Assembly (NCBI GenBank): GCA_030065915.1
Contig: JASJCQ010000003.1
Coordinates: forward strand, 124,001-188,000
DNA: 64,000 bases
Direction of reading: 5' to 3'
From: Woeseiaceae bacterium
GTDB lineage: Bacteria; Pseudomonadota; Gammaproteobacteria; Steroidobacterales; Woeseiaceae
The notes under the pieces were generated by a model. The model made no database searches. It was given only the letters and a program-made list of their open reading frames with translations, and was not told where the DNA came from. Positions 28,840 to 36,458 of this stretch are shown piece after piece; positions within the stretch are counted from its first letter, which is position 1, and each line of letters opens with the position of its first letter. A program made the position numbers and the translations under genes.

Positions 28840-29235
28840 TTATGGGATAGGCGAATAGCCGGTAACCTTGTTGTCGGGGTCGAGCCATTTAATATCCGTC
28901 TTCCCAATGTTCTTGAAATATCGAATCGCAGCGCGACCTAGGTCGGCTTGAAGATCGGATACCGACATTAGACGGCGTTCGCCGTCTTCGTATATAGCAA
29001 TAAGGCTCGCCTCATTCTCTTGATCCGCGTACGCCCTTCCATGTACGACTCTAGAGCCCGACCTAAATTCAAAGAGCTCGAAATCATAGTAGAACTCGTA
29101 CAGCCCATCTTCATCCGGGCCCATCTTATCGACGCCTTTTGAACGGGTGACCTCGATGTCGACATTCTCGAATTGAAAAATGCTGACCTCGGGCTCGTCA
29201 CGTTCGAAAGAGATTGGAAGGTCGGCGTCGGGCAT
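28840..29235 (-). CDS. Orphan acidic protein of the array
   Basis: 131 residues from ATG 29235, behind TAGGAG; a TTG one codon upstream is less likely. Highly acidic, no signal peptide or membrane helix; aromatic/beta-rich middle (LYEFYYDFELFEFRSG). No known family recognised. G+C is visibly lower than in flanking core genes. Repeats R2 and R3 flank it. Confidence 0.6.
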   Translation of the reverse strand: MPDADLPISFERDEPEVSIFQFENVDIEVTRSKGVDKMGPDEDGLYEFYYDFELFEFRSGSRVVHGRAYADQENEASLIAIYEDGERRLMSVSDLQADLGRAAIRYFKNIGKTDIKWLDPDNKVTGYSPIP

Positions 29236-29274
29236 CAAAAAAGACTCCTACCAAAGAAAACGCGAATGACTGCA

Positions 29275-29330
29275 TTGGGTCAGAAGCCGTCAGTCTACCT
29301 CAAACTTCTGGGCGGCTGGTTTCCTCCGCA
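29275..29330. repeat. Array stem-loop repeat, copy R3
   Basis: Reads TTGGGTCAGAAGCCGTCAGT then CTACCTCA. Seven-pair stem AGCCGTC (29285-29291) / GGCGGCT (29311-29317) with one T-G wobble on the plus strand. Confidence 0.75.
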
Positions 29331-29356
29331 ATGAGACGTTGGAGAAGCGACGCAGG

Positions 29357-29854
29357 TCAATTGTTCATGCCGTAGGAGCGGCTGTCCTTAAAGCATTGCT
29401 CGGAATTCCGGTTCCAGTTTTGCGTGGACGAAATCTGGCGTTCGCAGGTAACGTAGCGGCTCGCGTTTATCTCGACACTCTCCTCGCCAACCTCTACCGA
29501 GATCTCTCTATAATGCGGCCCGCTATGTGTGCTGTAGGGCGAAGAGCACCCAATTCCAATATCGTAACGCCCTGCTTCAAGCCCGAATTTGATTAGTTCC
29601 CCACGGCGGAGCGTCCCAACATCCTGACCGTTCACGGATACGGACATCTTTGTCGTGAGTTGAAGACGGGATCGGTCTCGAAGGAGCCCACCGCCTAAGC
29701 GGTCTCGACTGATGCTGATGTTCTCGACTCCGTCCGCGCGTTGCGGTAACGCGAGCGAGTCATCGGATTGGGGGACGCTCTGATTCGCGCAGGCTGCGAG
29801 AACTGCGGCCATGGAAACAGCACAGGCGGTTGACCTGATTCTTCGGAACATCAT
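29357..29854 (-). CDS. Orphan lipoprotein of the array
   Basis: About 165 residues from ATG 29854 (GTG 29860 also possible; no clear ribosome site). Signal peptide with lipobox VLAAC at about residue 22, so a lipid-anchored envelope protein. The mature part has a beta-rich pattern with MSVSVNGQDVGTLRRGE and YDIGIGCSS, resembling small DUF2846/PEGA-like lipoproteins, but this is not certain. Flanked by R3 and R4. Confidence 0.6.
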   Translation of the reverse strand: MMFRRIRSTACAVSMAAVLAACANQSVPQSDDSLALPQRADGVENISISRDRLGGGLLRDRSRLQLTTKMSVSVNGQDVGTLRRGELIKFGLEAGRYDIGIGCSSPYSTHSGPHYREISVEVGEESVEINASRYVTCERQISSTQNWNRNSEQCFKDSRSYGMNN

Positions 29855-29908
29855 TTGCACGTCGACATTCTTACTCGGCCATTGAAAAATATAAAGCTGA
29901 ATGTCTTC

Positions 29909-29972
29909 CTTGGGTCAGAAGTTGCCACCCTACCTCAGAACGCCTGGGCGGCTGATTCCGGCCAGAGGCTGC
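29909..29972. repeat. Array stem-loop repeat, copy R4
   Basis: Reads TTGGGTCAGAAGTTGCCACC then CTACCTCAGAACGCCTGGGC. Stem AGTTGCC (29920-29926) / GGCGGCT (29947-29953): two C-to-T changes relative to R3 and R5 keep pairing as T-G wobbles. Confidence 0.75.
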
Positions 29973-29981
29973 CGTTGCTGC

Positions 29982-30401
29982 TCAGGGTCCAGGGTCAGGT
30001 AGCTTCCCGTAGGAGGTGTCGAGATCTATTGTGTAGTTCGTCTCGTAGTTGCGAAGACTCAACTGTGTTTTCTCGCCTATCTTCAATGCTGCGGAACCGG
30101 CGCCGACGTAATACGGCTTACCGTCAACGATGTCCTTTAGAGAAACAAGTAGTGATACACGTTCTTCGCCATCTCTCTTGGATTCAATTTTGAGGACATA
30201 TTGACCTCCGATCTCGAAGGATACCTCTTCGCTAAGCCTCATCAGAACAGAGCTATTGATAGAGGATCGCGAGTCACTTCCACCAGCATGCTCTGAGATT
30301 TTGAACTGAATTATGAGCCCATCCTCATCCGCGACGGCTTCGTACGCGAAAAGCATAGGTAAGACAAGAACTAGTAAGAGCCTGGGAACAAGATTCTGCA
30401 T
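29982..30401 (-). CDS. Orphan exported protein of the array
   Basis: 139 residues from ATG 30401. Signal peptide MQNLVPRLLLVLVLPMLFA(YEAVA), then a beta-rich mature part (VLMRLSEEVSFEIGGQYVLK, KIGEKTQLSLRNYE). No family recognised; periplasmic location inferred. Flanked by R4 and R5, same strand as its neighbours. Confidence 0.55.
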   Translation of the reverse strand: MQNLVPRLLLVLVLPMLFAYEAVADEDGLIIQFKISEHAGGSDSRSSINSSVLMRLSEEVSFEIGGQYVLKIESKRDGEERVSLLVSLKDIVDGKPYYVGAGSAALKIGEKTQLSLRNYETNYTIDLDTSYGKLPDPGP

Positions 30402-30428
30402 AACTGGATTCTGCTCTAGAGAGTCCGC

Positions 30429-30498
30429 TTGGGGTCAAAAGCCGTCAGTCTACCGCAGAACGCCTGGGCGGCTGCGAACGGCCAGAAGCAACCGGTCG
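30429..30498. repeat. Array stem-loop repeat, copy R5
   Basis: Reads TTGGGGTCAAAAGCCGTCAG, CTACCGCAGAACGCCTGGGC and then GGCCAGAAGC. Seven-pair stem AGCCGTC (30440-30446) / GGCGGCT (30467-30473). Confidence 0.75.
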
Positions 30499-30515
30499 AG
30501 TATGCTTTCGAATGA

Positions 30516-31511
30516 CTAGTTGTCGTGAACTACGCCGCGCTCGACGCATTGCATGAAGTTCGAGATCGCGTCGCCGAGAAACAGTACGGATGTACGTGCG
30601 AAGGCTTCAGGGTATTCGGGATACCGTTTCTGTTGGTAGTCACGCAACTGCCAAAGCCTCCACGTAGCTGAGACCGATGATGCGTTGGCTAGTGCGCCCA
30701 AGACCTCTCTAGTTTCCTCTTCGTCGATTACCTCGTAGGGATATGCCCAAGGTGCCTCCATCAACGTTCTGCGCGTCCGCCACTGTCGGTCATCGATAAT
30801 TAGTCTCGCGGAGCCCTCCTCGACGTGACGGCCCGAGCCGAATCTGATCCGCAGGTTCAGAAAGCCTGGCTCGCTTGATGGGTGCGGCCCACGATCTTCG
30901 ATTGGTCGCCTGTTTTCTCGACCGCCCGGCGCTCTGTACGGGATCGGAAATTGATACTGTCGAGCATCAAGGTGCTCAGGCTTCTTGAATCGGTAGAAGA
31001 ACTGTAAGTAGCTGCCCCCAGAGGTGAACTGGTGGGTTACGGAGCAAGTCTCGGCAGACTCCGAAAAGGACCAGGGTTCTGTCAGCTCCGAAATCTCACC
31101 GTACTTGTGCGCATTCAAGACGATGATTTCATCGTTGTTCATTGGATCGCTGCCGATACGGGACGTGCTACAAAGTCCGACTCTGCCATCGTCGCCCGTC
31201 GAAACCAGGTAATGCTGATTCTGCCGTAGATGCGCACCGCAAGAGGCTCCACCACCACTGGACCAAAGCAATTTGAACCTGGGCTCGCCTTTGTAAAGCT
31301 CGACAATCTCAAATGGCCACTTGCGAATCTCTCGACCTTCTTCATCTGTTTCCGACGTGGTCGGTCCAGCCTTCACCAGCAGCAAGGTCTTTGCGTCCTC
31401 GAATCGCTCGGTAATCGGCGCGTCGCCGCATGAACATGCGAAACTAAAGCGCGGTGTTGGAAGAACAACGCATAAGACAAGCAACACAAGATAGGGCCTA
31501 ATGCTGCGCAT
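30516..31511 (-). CDS. Orphan secreted protein with CSCG (netrin/TIMP-like) N-terminus
   Basis: 331 residues. Signal peptide 1-25, mature protein begins ACSCGD, the cysteine start seen in bacterial TIMP/NTR-like OB-fold proteins, with further cysteines in GGASCGAHL and VGLCSTS. The first about 110 residues fit that domain; the rest is unassigned. Secreted or periplasmic. Largest unit of the array, between R5 and R6. Confidence 0.6.
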   Translation of the reverse strand: MRSIRPYLVLLVLCVVLPTPRFSFACSCGDAPITERFEDAKTLLLVKAGPTTSETDEEGREIRKWPFEIVELYKGEPRFKLLWSSGGGASCGAHLRQNQHYLVSTGDDGRVGLCSTSRIGSDPMNNDEIIVLNAHKYGEISELTEPWSFSESAETCSVTHQFTSGGSYLQFFYRFKKPEHLDARQYQFPIPYRAPGGRENRRPIEDRGPHPSSEPGFLNLRIRFGSGRHVEEGSARLIIDDRQWRTRRTLMEAPWAYPYEVIDEEETREVLGALANASSVSATWRLWQLRDYQQKRYPEYPEAFARTSVLFLGDAISNFMQCVERGVVHDN

Positions 31512-31544
31512 GAGGGACCTTGTATGGCAAGAATCTCACCGGTC

Positions 31545-31610
31545 GCTGGGTCAGTAACCACCAGTCTACCTCAAATCGCCTAAGCGCCAGCTTGCGGCCA
31601 CCAGAAGCCG
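31545..31610. repeat. Array stem-loop repeat, copy R6
   Basis: Reads CTGGGTCAGTAACCACCAGT then CTACCTCAAATCGCC and GCGGCCACCAGAAGC. The main stem is degraded here, but a local AAGC / GCTT hairpin remains. Confidence 0.65.
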
Positions 31611-31647
31611 TTCAAGTTCGCTGCAGCCCGTAGCCGCTTGCCACCGC

Positions 31648-32172
31648 CTACGACGTCCCCTTATCGATTGGAATCGCGTATCGAAGCAGCAGTCCATCGT
31701 ACTCAGGCACCGAGTATTCGGACTCTAACGCCCCCCCATTCGCTTCGATCACTCGGGACGAGGCCACATTCTCCTTCAAGCAGACAACAAGCACCTCGGA
31801 TAAGCCGAGGCGGCCGGCTTGGGCGAGAGTCTGCCTGAGCAGCTCCTTCGCAACTCCGCGACCCTGGGCAGAGGGTCTCACACCAAACCCGATATGCCCG
31901 CCAAGCCGCTTGAGTCTCTCCGTCATGTGATGTCGCAGGCTGAACACACCGATGATTTCACCATCTTCCACCAGCCAATAGGTCGTGTTCGGCACGAAAT
32001 CATCGGGAAGGTCGATGCCAAGGGAAAAGTTATCTAGCCGAGTGACAAGTGCCGAGAAATCATCAAATTCGAAGTCGAGGGTGAACGGATAACGTTCTGC
32101 ATCACCCAGCTCGTCGATATAGCTTCGATAGCTTTCCTCATATTCGAGTGCGGGTGTTATTAGCGAGCGCAT
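31648..32172 (-). CDS. GNAT family N-acetyltransferase
   Basis: 174 residues. Acetyl-CoA-binding motif A is GFGVRPSAQGRGVAKELL (Q/RxxGxG/A) and motif B is VCLKENVASSRVIEANGG. N-terminal acidic part LGDAERYPFTLDF as in many uncharacterised GNATs. Acceptor unknown. GNATs are common integron-cassette cargo. Between R6 and R7. Confidence 0.85.
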   Translation of the reverse strand: MRSLITPALEYEESYRSYIDELGDAERYPFTLDFEFDDFSALVTRLDNFSLGIDLPDDFVPNTTYWLVEDGEIIGVFSLRHHMTERLKRLGGHIGFGVRPSAQGRGVAKELLRQTLAQAGRLGLSEVLVVCLKENVASSRVIEANGGALESEYSVPEYDGLLLRYAIPIDKGTS

Positions 32173-32210
32173 CGATACTGGCTGTCCTCTGGCTCGGCGT
32201 CAGATTGTCG

Positions 32211-32270
32211 GCTTCGGGTCGAAATCCGCCAGTCTGCCCCAGTACGCATAGGCGGCAGCTTGCACCTAAA
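32211..32270. repeat. Array stem-loop repeat, copy R7
   Basis: Reads TTCGGGTCGAAATCCGCCAG then TCTGCCCCAGTACGCATAGG. Stem CCGCC (32226-32230) / GGCGG (32251-32255) is perfect Watson-Crick although the loop has diverged. Confidence 0.65.
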
Positions 32271-32301
32271 AACAGACATCGAGGTCAGGTTATCCAGGTG
32301 G

Positions 32302-32784
32302 CTAGGCGCATTCATCGAGAATCGGATCGGGATTCTGGCCGCTCGGACTCGGGAACGGATGCCTGAAGGTGAATGCGCTCTCACTTGGACCGTTCTCTTT
32401 CAACCATGCAAGGCGTCTCTTGGCTTCGTCCAGTGTGGGTGTATGTCCTTCCCTTACCCACCAAAGAACAAGGCGAAACTCTACTTTCGAGAACCACTCC
32501 CGTCGGCGCCTCATGATCGAAATGTGGTCCTCGTTTCGGTAAACGAAGTTCGCAAGCGACCCAAGGTCAGTCCATACCGACATATTGACGGCAACATTCG
32601 GGTCCTCGAAGGCCTGAACATCGAGTGCGTCGTTTCCGGAACCGGTAAACCGCCAGACGAAGCCTGCCTGTTCTTCTGCAACAGCATTCACGCGATCCAG
32701 GCTATTCACAAAGTCCGCATTGTCCGGATGGTCTGCAGGCTTGATGAATCTAGCGATATTTAGCTGGGCAATCTGGTAGGACAT
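32302..32784 (-). CDS. DUF3291 domain protein
   Basis: 160 residues, cytoplasmic. Recognised from QIAQLNIARFIKPADHPDNA at the start, GFVWRFTGSGNDA, VNMSVWTDLGSLANFVYR and LVLWWVREGHTPTLDEAKRR. DUF3291 is related to the ABM fold; function unknown. Last leftward unit of the array, between R7 and R8. Confidence 0.85.
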   Translation of the reverse strand: MSYQIAQLNIARFIKPADHPDNADFVNSLDRVNAVAEEQAGFVWRFTGSGNDALDVQAFEDPNVAVNMSVWTDLGSLANFVYRNEDHISIMRRRREWFSKVEFRLVLWWVREGHTPTLDEAKRRLAWLKENGPSESAFTFRHPFPSPSGQNPDPILDECA

Positions 32785-32848
32785 CGGGTTCTCTCTATCG
32801 GATCTATTGCTGTTCGATGCTGGAACGAAAAGACGTGTTGCAAGTCCG

Positions 32849-32908
32849 CGCTGAGTCAGAAACTAAAGTCTATCTCAAAACCTGTCGTTGGCTGGTTTCG
32901 GCTTTGAA
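32849..32908. repeat. Array stem-loop repeat, copy R8 (terminal)
   Basis: Reads CGCTGAGTCAGAAACTAAAG then TCTATCTCAAAACCTG and GGCTGGTTTCGG. Most diverged full copy. No leftward gene follows it; it lies in the 324-base gap 32785-33108, otherwise empty apart from a hairpin. Confidence 0.55.
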
Positions 32909-32980
32909 GAGACTCTGACATTAGGAGGTGCCGAACCGGTCTTCCGCGGAGCACTCCTGGAAACTCAGCCTGTTTCGGAC

Positions 32981-33001
32981 AAGGCGTCGGTACGACGCCT
33001 T
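32981..33001. other. Hairpin in the gap at the array end
   Basis: AAGGCGTCG / CGACGCCTT with a GTA loop, followed on the plus strand by TTCTTCT. Terminator-like, but no plus-strand gene ends here; possibly the remnant of a lost one. Confidence 0.35.
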
Positions 33002-33108
33002 TCTTCTGTCGAAAAACAACGCTTAGCACTAAAGTGTGCGGCCGGTTCTGCCGCACAAGCAGCGAACTGATAATCTCGAATTTCGCCTTGCTCACAGAGG
33101 TCAGAGTT

Positions 33109-33624
33109 ATGAGAGTCTCCCTCGGCTTGCTGTTGCCGCTTTCCGCCGTCCTGTCAGGCTGCGTATTCGCCATCCCATACGAGCGGCCAGAGGACCCCAA
33201 CTCGCCGACGATCTTCGTCGATGTGCCAGACCGAGGCGGCTTTCTGTACTACAAGAACGGAGAAGACTGCTCAGGCTCGGTTGAGCTTCCCGGCGAGTTC
33301 ATTCAGATGGGTGACCTGGTCAAGCCGTTTCCCGTCCCGGGCGACAAGATGCTCGCGATCGCGTTGCTCGATCGCTACGTGAAGTCGGAAGACAACGAGA
33401 CTTACTACGTCACCTGCACCGCGCTCACTTCGTTCACGCCGAAGGACAACATGGAGTATACCGTTCAATACCTGTCGGCCGGTCAGTCCTGCGGCGCCCG
33501 CGTTTACACACGCGCGAAAGGCTCGGACGACGTTTACGATGAGCTTAAGTCTGCATTGGCGCGAGAGCCCGTCGAGGCGATGACCGCGATGGGTGCGGCC
33601 TGTCTTCCCGTCAACACCCGGTAA
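33109..33624 (+). CDS. Hypothetical lipoprotein
   Basis: 171 residues from ATG 33109, behind AGAGG. Signal peptide MRVSLGLLLPLSAVLSGC with lipobox LSGC, so an envelope lipoprotein. Mature part has four further cysteines (EDCSG, VTCTA, SCGAR, AACLP), probably two disulfides. No known family recognised. It is rightward and so opposite to the array; convergent with the broken DUF6928 gene. Confidence 0.6.
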   Translation: MRVSLGLLLPLSAVLSGCVFAIPYERPEDPNSPTIFVDVPDRGGFLYYKNGEDCSGSVELPGEFIQMGDLVKPFPVPGDKMLAIALLDRYVKSEDNETYYVTCTALTSFTPKDNMEYTVQYLSAGQSCGARVYTRAKGSDDVYDELKSALAREPVEAMTAMGAACLPVNTR

Positions 33625-33646
33625 CGCGGGAAAACTGCGAGTCGCT

Positions 33647-34303
33647 CTACCAGAACTTCCAGAAAGGCCGTTTTATGAGACGTCGTTTGCGACGGAATCT
33701 CATGAGCGGGACGTCCTCGGGCTCGAGCGAATCCGGATCGATGAACCCTTCCAGCTGGTAGCCGAAGAAATACTTCAGCGCTTCTTCGCCCAGCTCCAGC
33801 GGATGAAACGGTAACGGGTACTCGAAGTCCTCGTCATCTTCTTCGATGGCATGCGCGCCCGACCAGTAGGGCACCTCGAAGGCCATGCGCTCGCCAATGT
33901 CCTCAACGACGCCGCTGTCCGGCGAAACGCTCAGTGACCGGACCAGCGTTCCATTCTTCCAGTGGGCGAACGCAAACTAGTCCACGACGCTGTGCATTGC
34001 GTGGACGGTCACCAGACGATTGCCCGCGGCTTCGAGGAATCGCTCGGGAATTCTCGATGGATTGTCGATGCCGAACTCCCTGGCGGCAATAACCGTGACG
34101 TCGGGAAAGCAGCCGATGCAAAGCTCCTTGTCCGGCGGGTTCGTCCAGCAAAGACTGCCGTCCTCCAGGGGCTCAAGCTCCTCCCCGGGGAACAAGGCAT
34201 GGGCTGTCTCGGTCGTGGCCTGCCGGTCGAGCTCGGTCGACGCTTTGAAGGCATCCCGAGCGCTGCCGTTCGACATCACCAGCATCCAGGTTTTGGCGCC
34301 CAT
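33647..34303 (-). pseudogene. DUF6928-like gene interrupted by one in-frame TAG
   Basis: ATG at 34303 gives MGAKTWMLVMSNGSARDAF ... CIGCFPDVTVIAA ... HAMHSVVD and then TAG at 33979-33977. Reading on in the same frame gives FAFAHWKNGTLVRSLSVSPD, then GVVEDIGERMAFEVPYWSG ... FHPLELGEEALKYFFGYQLEG ... VPLMRF. Both parts are consecutive pieces of one family, whose members, as I remember them, have Trp at the stop (VVDWFAF), so TGG probably became TAG. About 218 codons in all. Family function unknown. Could also be a read error or be read through. Confidence 0.75.
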
Positions 34304-34333
34304 AGGCCTTCCCTCTTGTTTTTCGCCGGTCGC

Positions 34334-34825
34334 TCAGCCTTTGCTGTCGAGCCTTTCCATCAGCCTGTCGTGCACTTCCGGCGACAGGAACTCGGAGATG
34401 TCGCCGCCAAGACTGGCGACCTCCCTGACGAGACTCGACGAGATGAAGTTGTAGGTCTCCGTCGGCGTCAGGAACAGGGTCTCGACGTCTTCAGTCAGGC
34501 GGCGGTTCATATTCGCGAGCTGGAATTCGTACTCGAAGTCGGACACGGCGCGCAGGCCTCGAACGATGACTTTCAGGTCGTTCTTGCGGGCGTACTCGAT
34601 TGTCAGCCCCCGGTACGCGACAACGTCGACACGATCGTATTCCTTGAGCGCAATCTCGGCCAGCTCGACCCGCTCTTCCTGGCTGAACATCGGTGCTTTG
34701 CCGCTGGAGTCGCCGGCAACCGCCACGACGACCCGATCGAAAACCGCCAGTGCGCGCCGCACGAGATCTTCGTGGCCCAGTGTGATCGGGTCGAAAGTAC
34801 CCGGATACATCGCCTTGACCGCCAT
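34334..34825 (-). CDS. coaD: Phosphopantetheine adenylyltransferase
   Basis: 163 residues, standard. Penultimate step of CoA synthesis. Nucleotidyltransferase motif YPGTFDPITLGHEDL and the C-terminal ISSSLVREVA are intact, with RGLRAVSDFEYE between. Follows rsmD in the usual pair. Confidence 0.96.
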   Translation of the reverse strand: MAVKAMYPGTFDPITLGHEDLVRRALAVFDRVVVAVAGDSSGKAPMFSQEERVELAEIALKEYDRVDVVAYRGLTIEYARKNDLKVIVRGLRAVSDFEYEFQLANMNRRLTEDVETLFLTPTETYNFISSSLVREVASLGGDISEFLSPEVHDRLMERLDSKG

Positions 34826-34852
34826 TCCCCCTCCTTAAACGCCGGTGGTCAT

Positions 34853-35422
34853 TCAGACCGAGATCAACGAATAGCGCACGTTGCCGGCCGTCTTGGATTT
34901 CGTGACCTGCCACCCCTCCGGCAGATCGGGTAACGGCGCCTGCCGATCCTGCTCGATGTAGACACATCCGCCGGGACGCAGCAGCCGCCGCTCAGCGATG
35001 AGTCTACACAAATCATCGATCAAATCATCAGAGAATGGCGGGTCCAGGAAAATGATGTCGAAGCTCTCCGCCTCGGAGCGCTGAAGGTATTCGAATGCGT
35101 CGCCGTGCGCGATGTCGGCGCTATCGGCGCCCAGCGTTTCAACACTGTTTCGGAGCGCTGTCACGGCCTTGGCCGATGACTCGACGAAGACGACCTGCGA
35201 AGCCTCCCGGGACAGCGCCTCGAGACCCAATGCGCCGGTTCCGGCGAACAGGTCCAGGCATCGCGTGCCGTAGATACGGGGACCGAGCCAGTTGAACAGG
35301 GTTTCCCGGATTCTCTCGCTGGTCGGACGAAGCCCCTCGACGTCCGGGATCGGCAACAGGCGACTCCGCCATTTTCCGGCTACAATACGCAACCGCCCGG
35401 GCTTTTTTGCAACGGGGCCCAT
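34853..35422 (-). CDS. rsmD: 16S rRNA (guanine966-N2)-methyltransferase
   Basis: 189 residues from ATG 35422 (MGPVAKKPGRLRIVAGKWRS). SAM motif LDLFAGTGALGLEALS and catalytic IIFLDPPF are intact. The frame is open for 240 codons upstream, but that is antisense to ftsY. No strong ribosome site is visible at the chosen start. Divergent from ftsY. Confidence 0.93.
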   Translation of the reverse strand: MGPVAKKPGRLRIVAGKWRSRLLPIPDVEGLRPTSERIRETLFNWLGPRIYGTRCLDLFAGTGALGLEALSREASQVVFVESSAKAVTALRNSVETLGADSADIAHGDAFEYLQRSEAESFDIIFLDPPFSDDLIDDLCRLIAERRLLRPGGCVYIEQDRQAPLPDLPEGWQVTKSKTAGNVRYSLISV

Positions 35423-35495
35423 CAAATCAGGATCAATGGAATCATCGCTTGGGATTATTTCACGACCGGCGTTCGTGGAATAGAGAGCTGCCCGA

Positions 35496-36458
35496 ATGAA
35501 CACTGAGAGCAAAGACAAATCGCCCGGGTTTTTTTCCCGGCTGCGCGCACGTTTGAACAAGGGCGACAGTTGGCTGACGTACGACCTGGCCAACCTCGCA
35601 CCGGGCGGCAAGATCGATGAGGACACGCTCGAGGAACTCGAGACGCTGCTGGTCATGGCGGACGTCGGCATCTCGACCACCGAGAAGATCATCGAGGACT
35701 TGAGGAAGCAGCTGGCCCGCAAGGAGCTCAAGGACATCGATGCCCTGAAGGCGGGTCTCGAGCGCGTACTGACCGGGATCCTGGAGCCGGTCGAGCAACC
35801 GCTGGCCGTCGATGGTGCACACAAGCCGTTCGTCATCTTGATGGTTGGCGTCAACGGCGCCGGTAAGACGACCACGATCGGCAAGCTGGCGCGGCGCCTC
35901 AAGGACAACGGCAAGTCCGTCATGCTCGCGGCAGGCGACACGTTCCGCGCCGCAGCGGTTGAACAACTGCAGGCCTGGGGAGAACGGAATGACGTGCCGG
36001 TCGTTGCACAACCGTCCGGCGCGGATCCGGCCGCCGTGCTTTTCGATGCATGGCAAGCGGCCAGCGCTCGCGGCATCGACGTCCTGCTGGCAGACACGGC
36101 GGGGCGACTGCAGAACCAGCAGGGGCTCATGGATGAACTTGCGAAGATCAAGCGCGTTCTTGCGCGGCATGATGAGTCGGCGCCGCATGAGACGATGCTG
36201 ATCCTGGATGCGAGCCAGGGTCAGAACGCGTTGACACAGGCTGAGAAGTTTCACGATGCATTGGGCCTGACCGGCATCTCGGTGACGAAACTCGACGGCA
36301 GCGCGAAGGGCGGCATACTGCTCTCGGTTGCCGACCGACTGAAGGTCCCGGTTCGATTTATCGGCATCGGCGAGGCCGCGGAAGACATGCAGCCGTTTGT
36401 CGCCAGGGACTATGCGCGTGCGCTATTGTCCGGGGGAGCTCACTCGGAAACGGCATGA
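35496..36458 (+). CDS. ftsY: Signal recognition particle receptor FtsY
   Basis: 320 residues; the acidic A domain is short, and the NG GTPase domain begins near residue 20. Targets SRP-ribosome complexes to the membrane. P-loop GVNGAGKTTTIGKLARRL, DTAGRLQNQQGLMDEL and TKLDGSAKGG are intact. Overlaps ftsE by four bases. Confidence 0.96.
   Translation: MNTESKDKSPGFFSRLRARLNKGDSWLTYDLANLAPGGKIDEDTLEELETLLVMADVGISTTEKIIEDLRKQLARKELKDIDALKAGLERVLTGILEPVEQPLAVDGAHKPFVILMVGVNGAGKTTTIGKLARRLKDNGKSVMLAAGDTFRAAAVEQLQAWGERNDVPVVAQPSGADPAAVLFDAWQAASARGIDVLLADTAGRLQNQQGLMDELAKIKRVLARHDESAPHETMLILDASQGQNALTQAEKFHDALGLTGISVTKLDGSAKGGILLSVADRLKVPVRFIGIGEAAEDMQPFVARDYARALLSGGAHSETA

Noticed and set aside
29339..29596. 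Plus-strand ORF of 85 codons
   Set aside because: Antisense to the array lipoprotein, shadow-like composition.
28341..32910. Canonical integron attC sites or a CRISPR array
   Set aside because: No RYYYAAC/GTTRRRY core pair flanks the repeats and no integrase gene is present. Repeat spacing (about 500-1,100 bp) and intervening genes exclude CRISPR.
32856..33200. 114-codon minus-strand ORF at the end of the array
   Set aside because: It spans repeat R8 and the lipoprotein start, has no recognisable domain and no ribosome site; probably not a gene.
35423..36151. Long N-terminal extension of rsmD on the minus strand
   Set aside because: It is the antisense shadow of ftsY; the real RsmD N-terminus begins near 35422.
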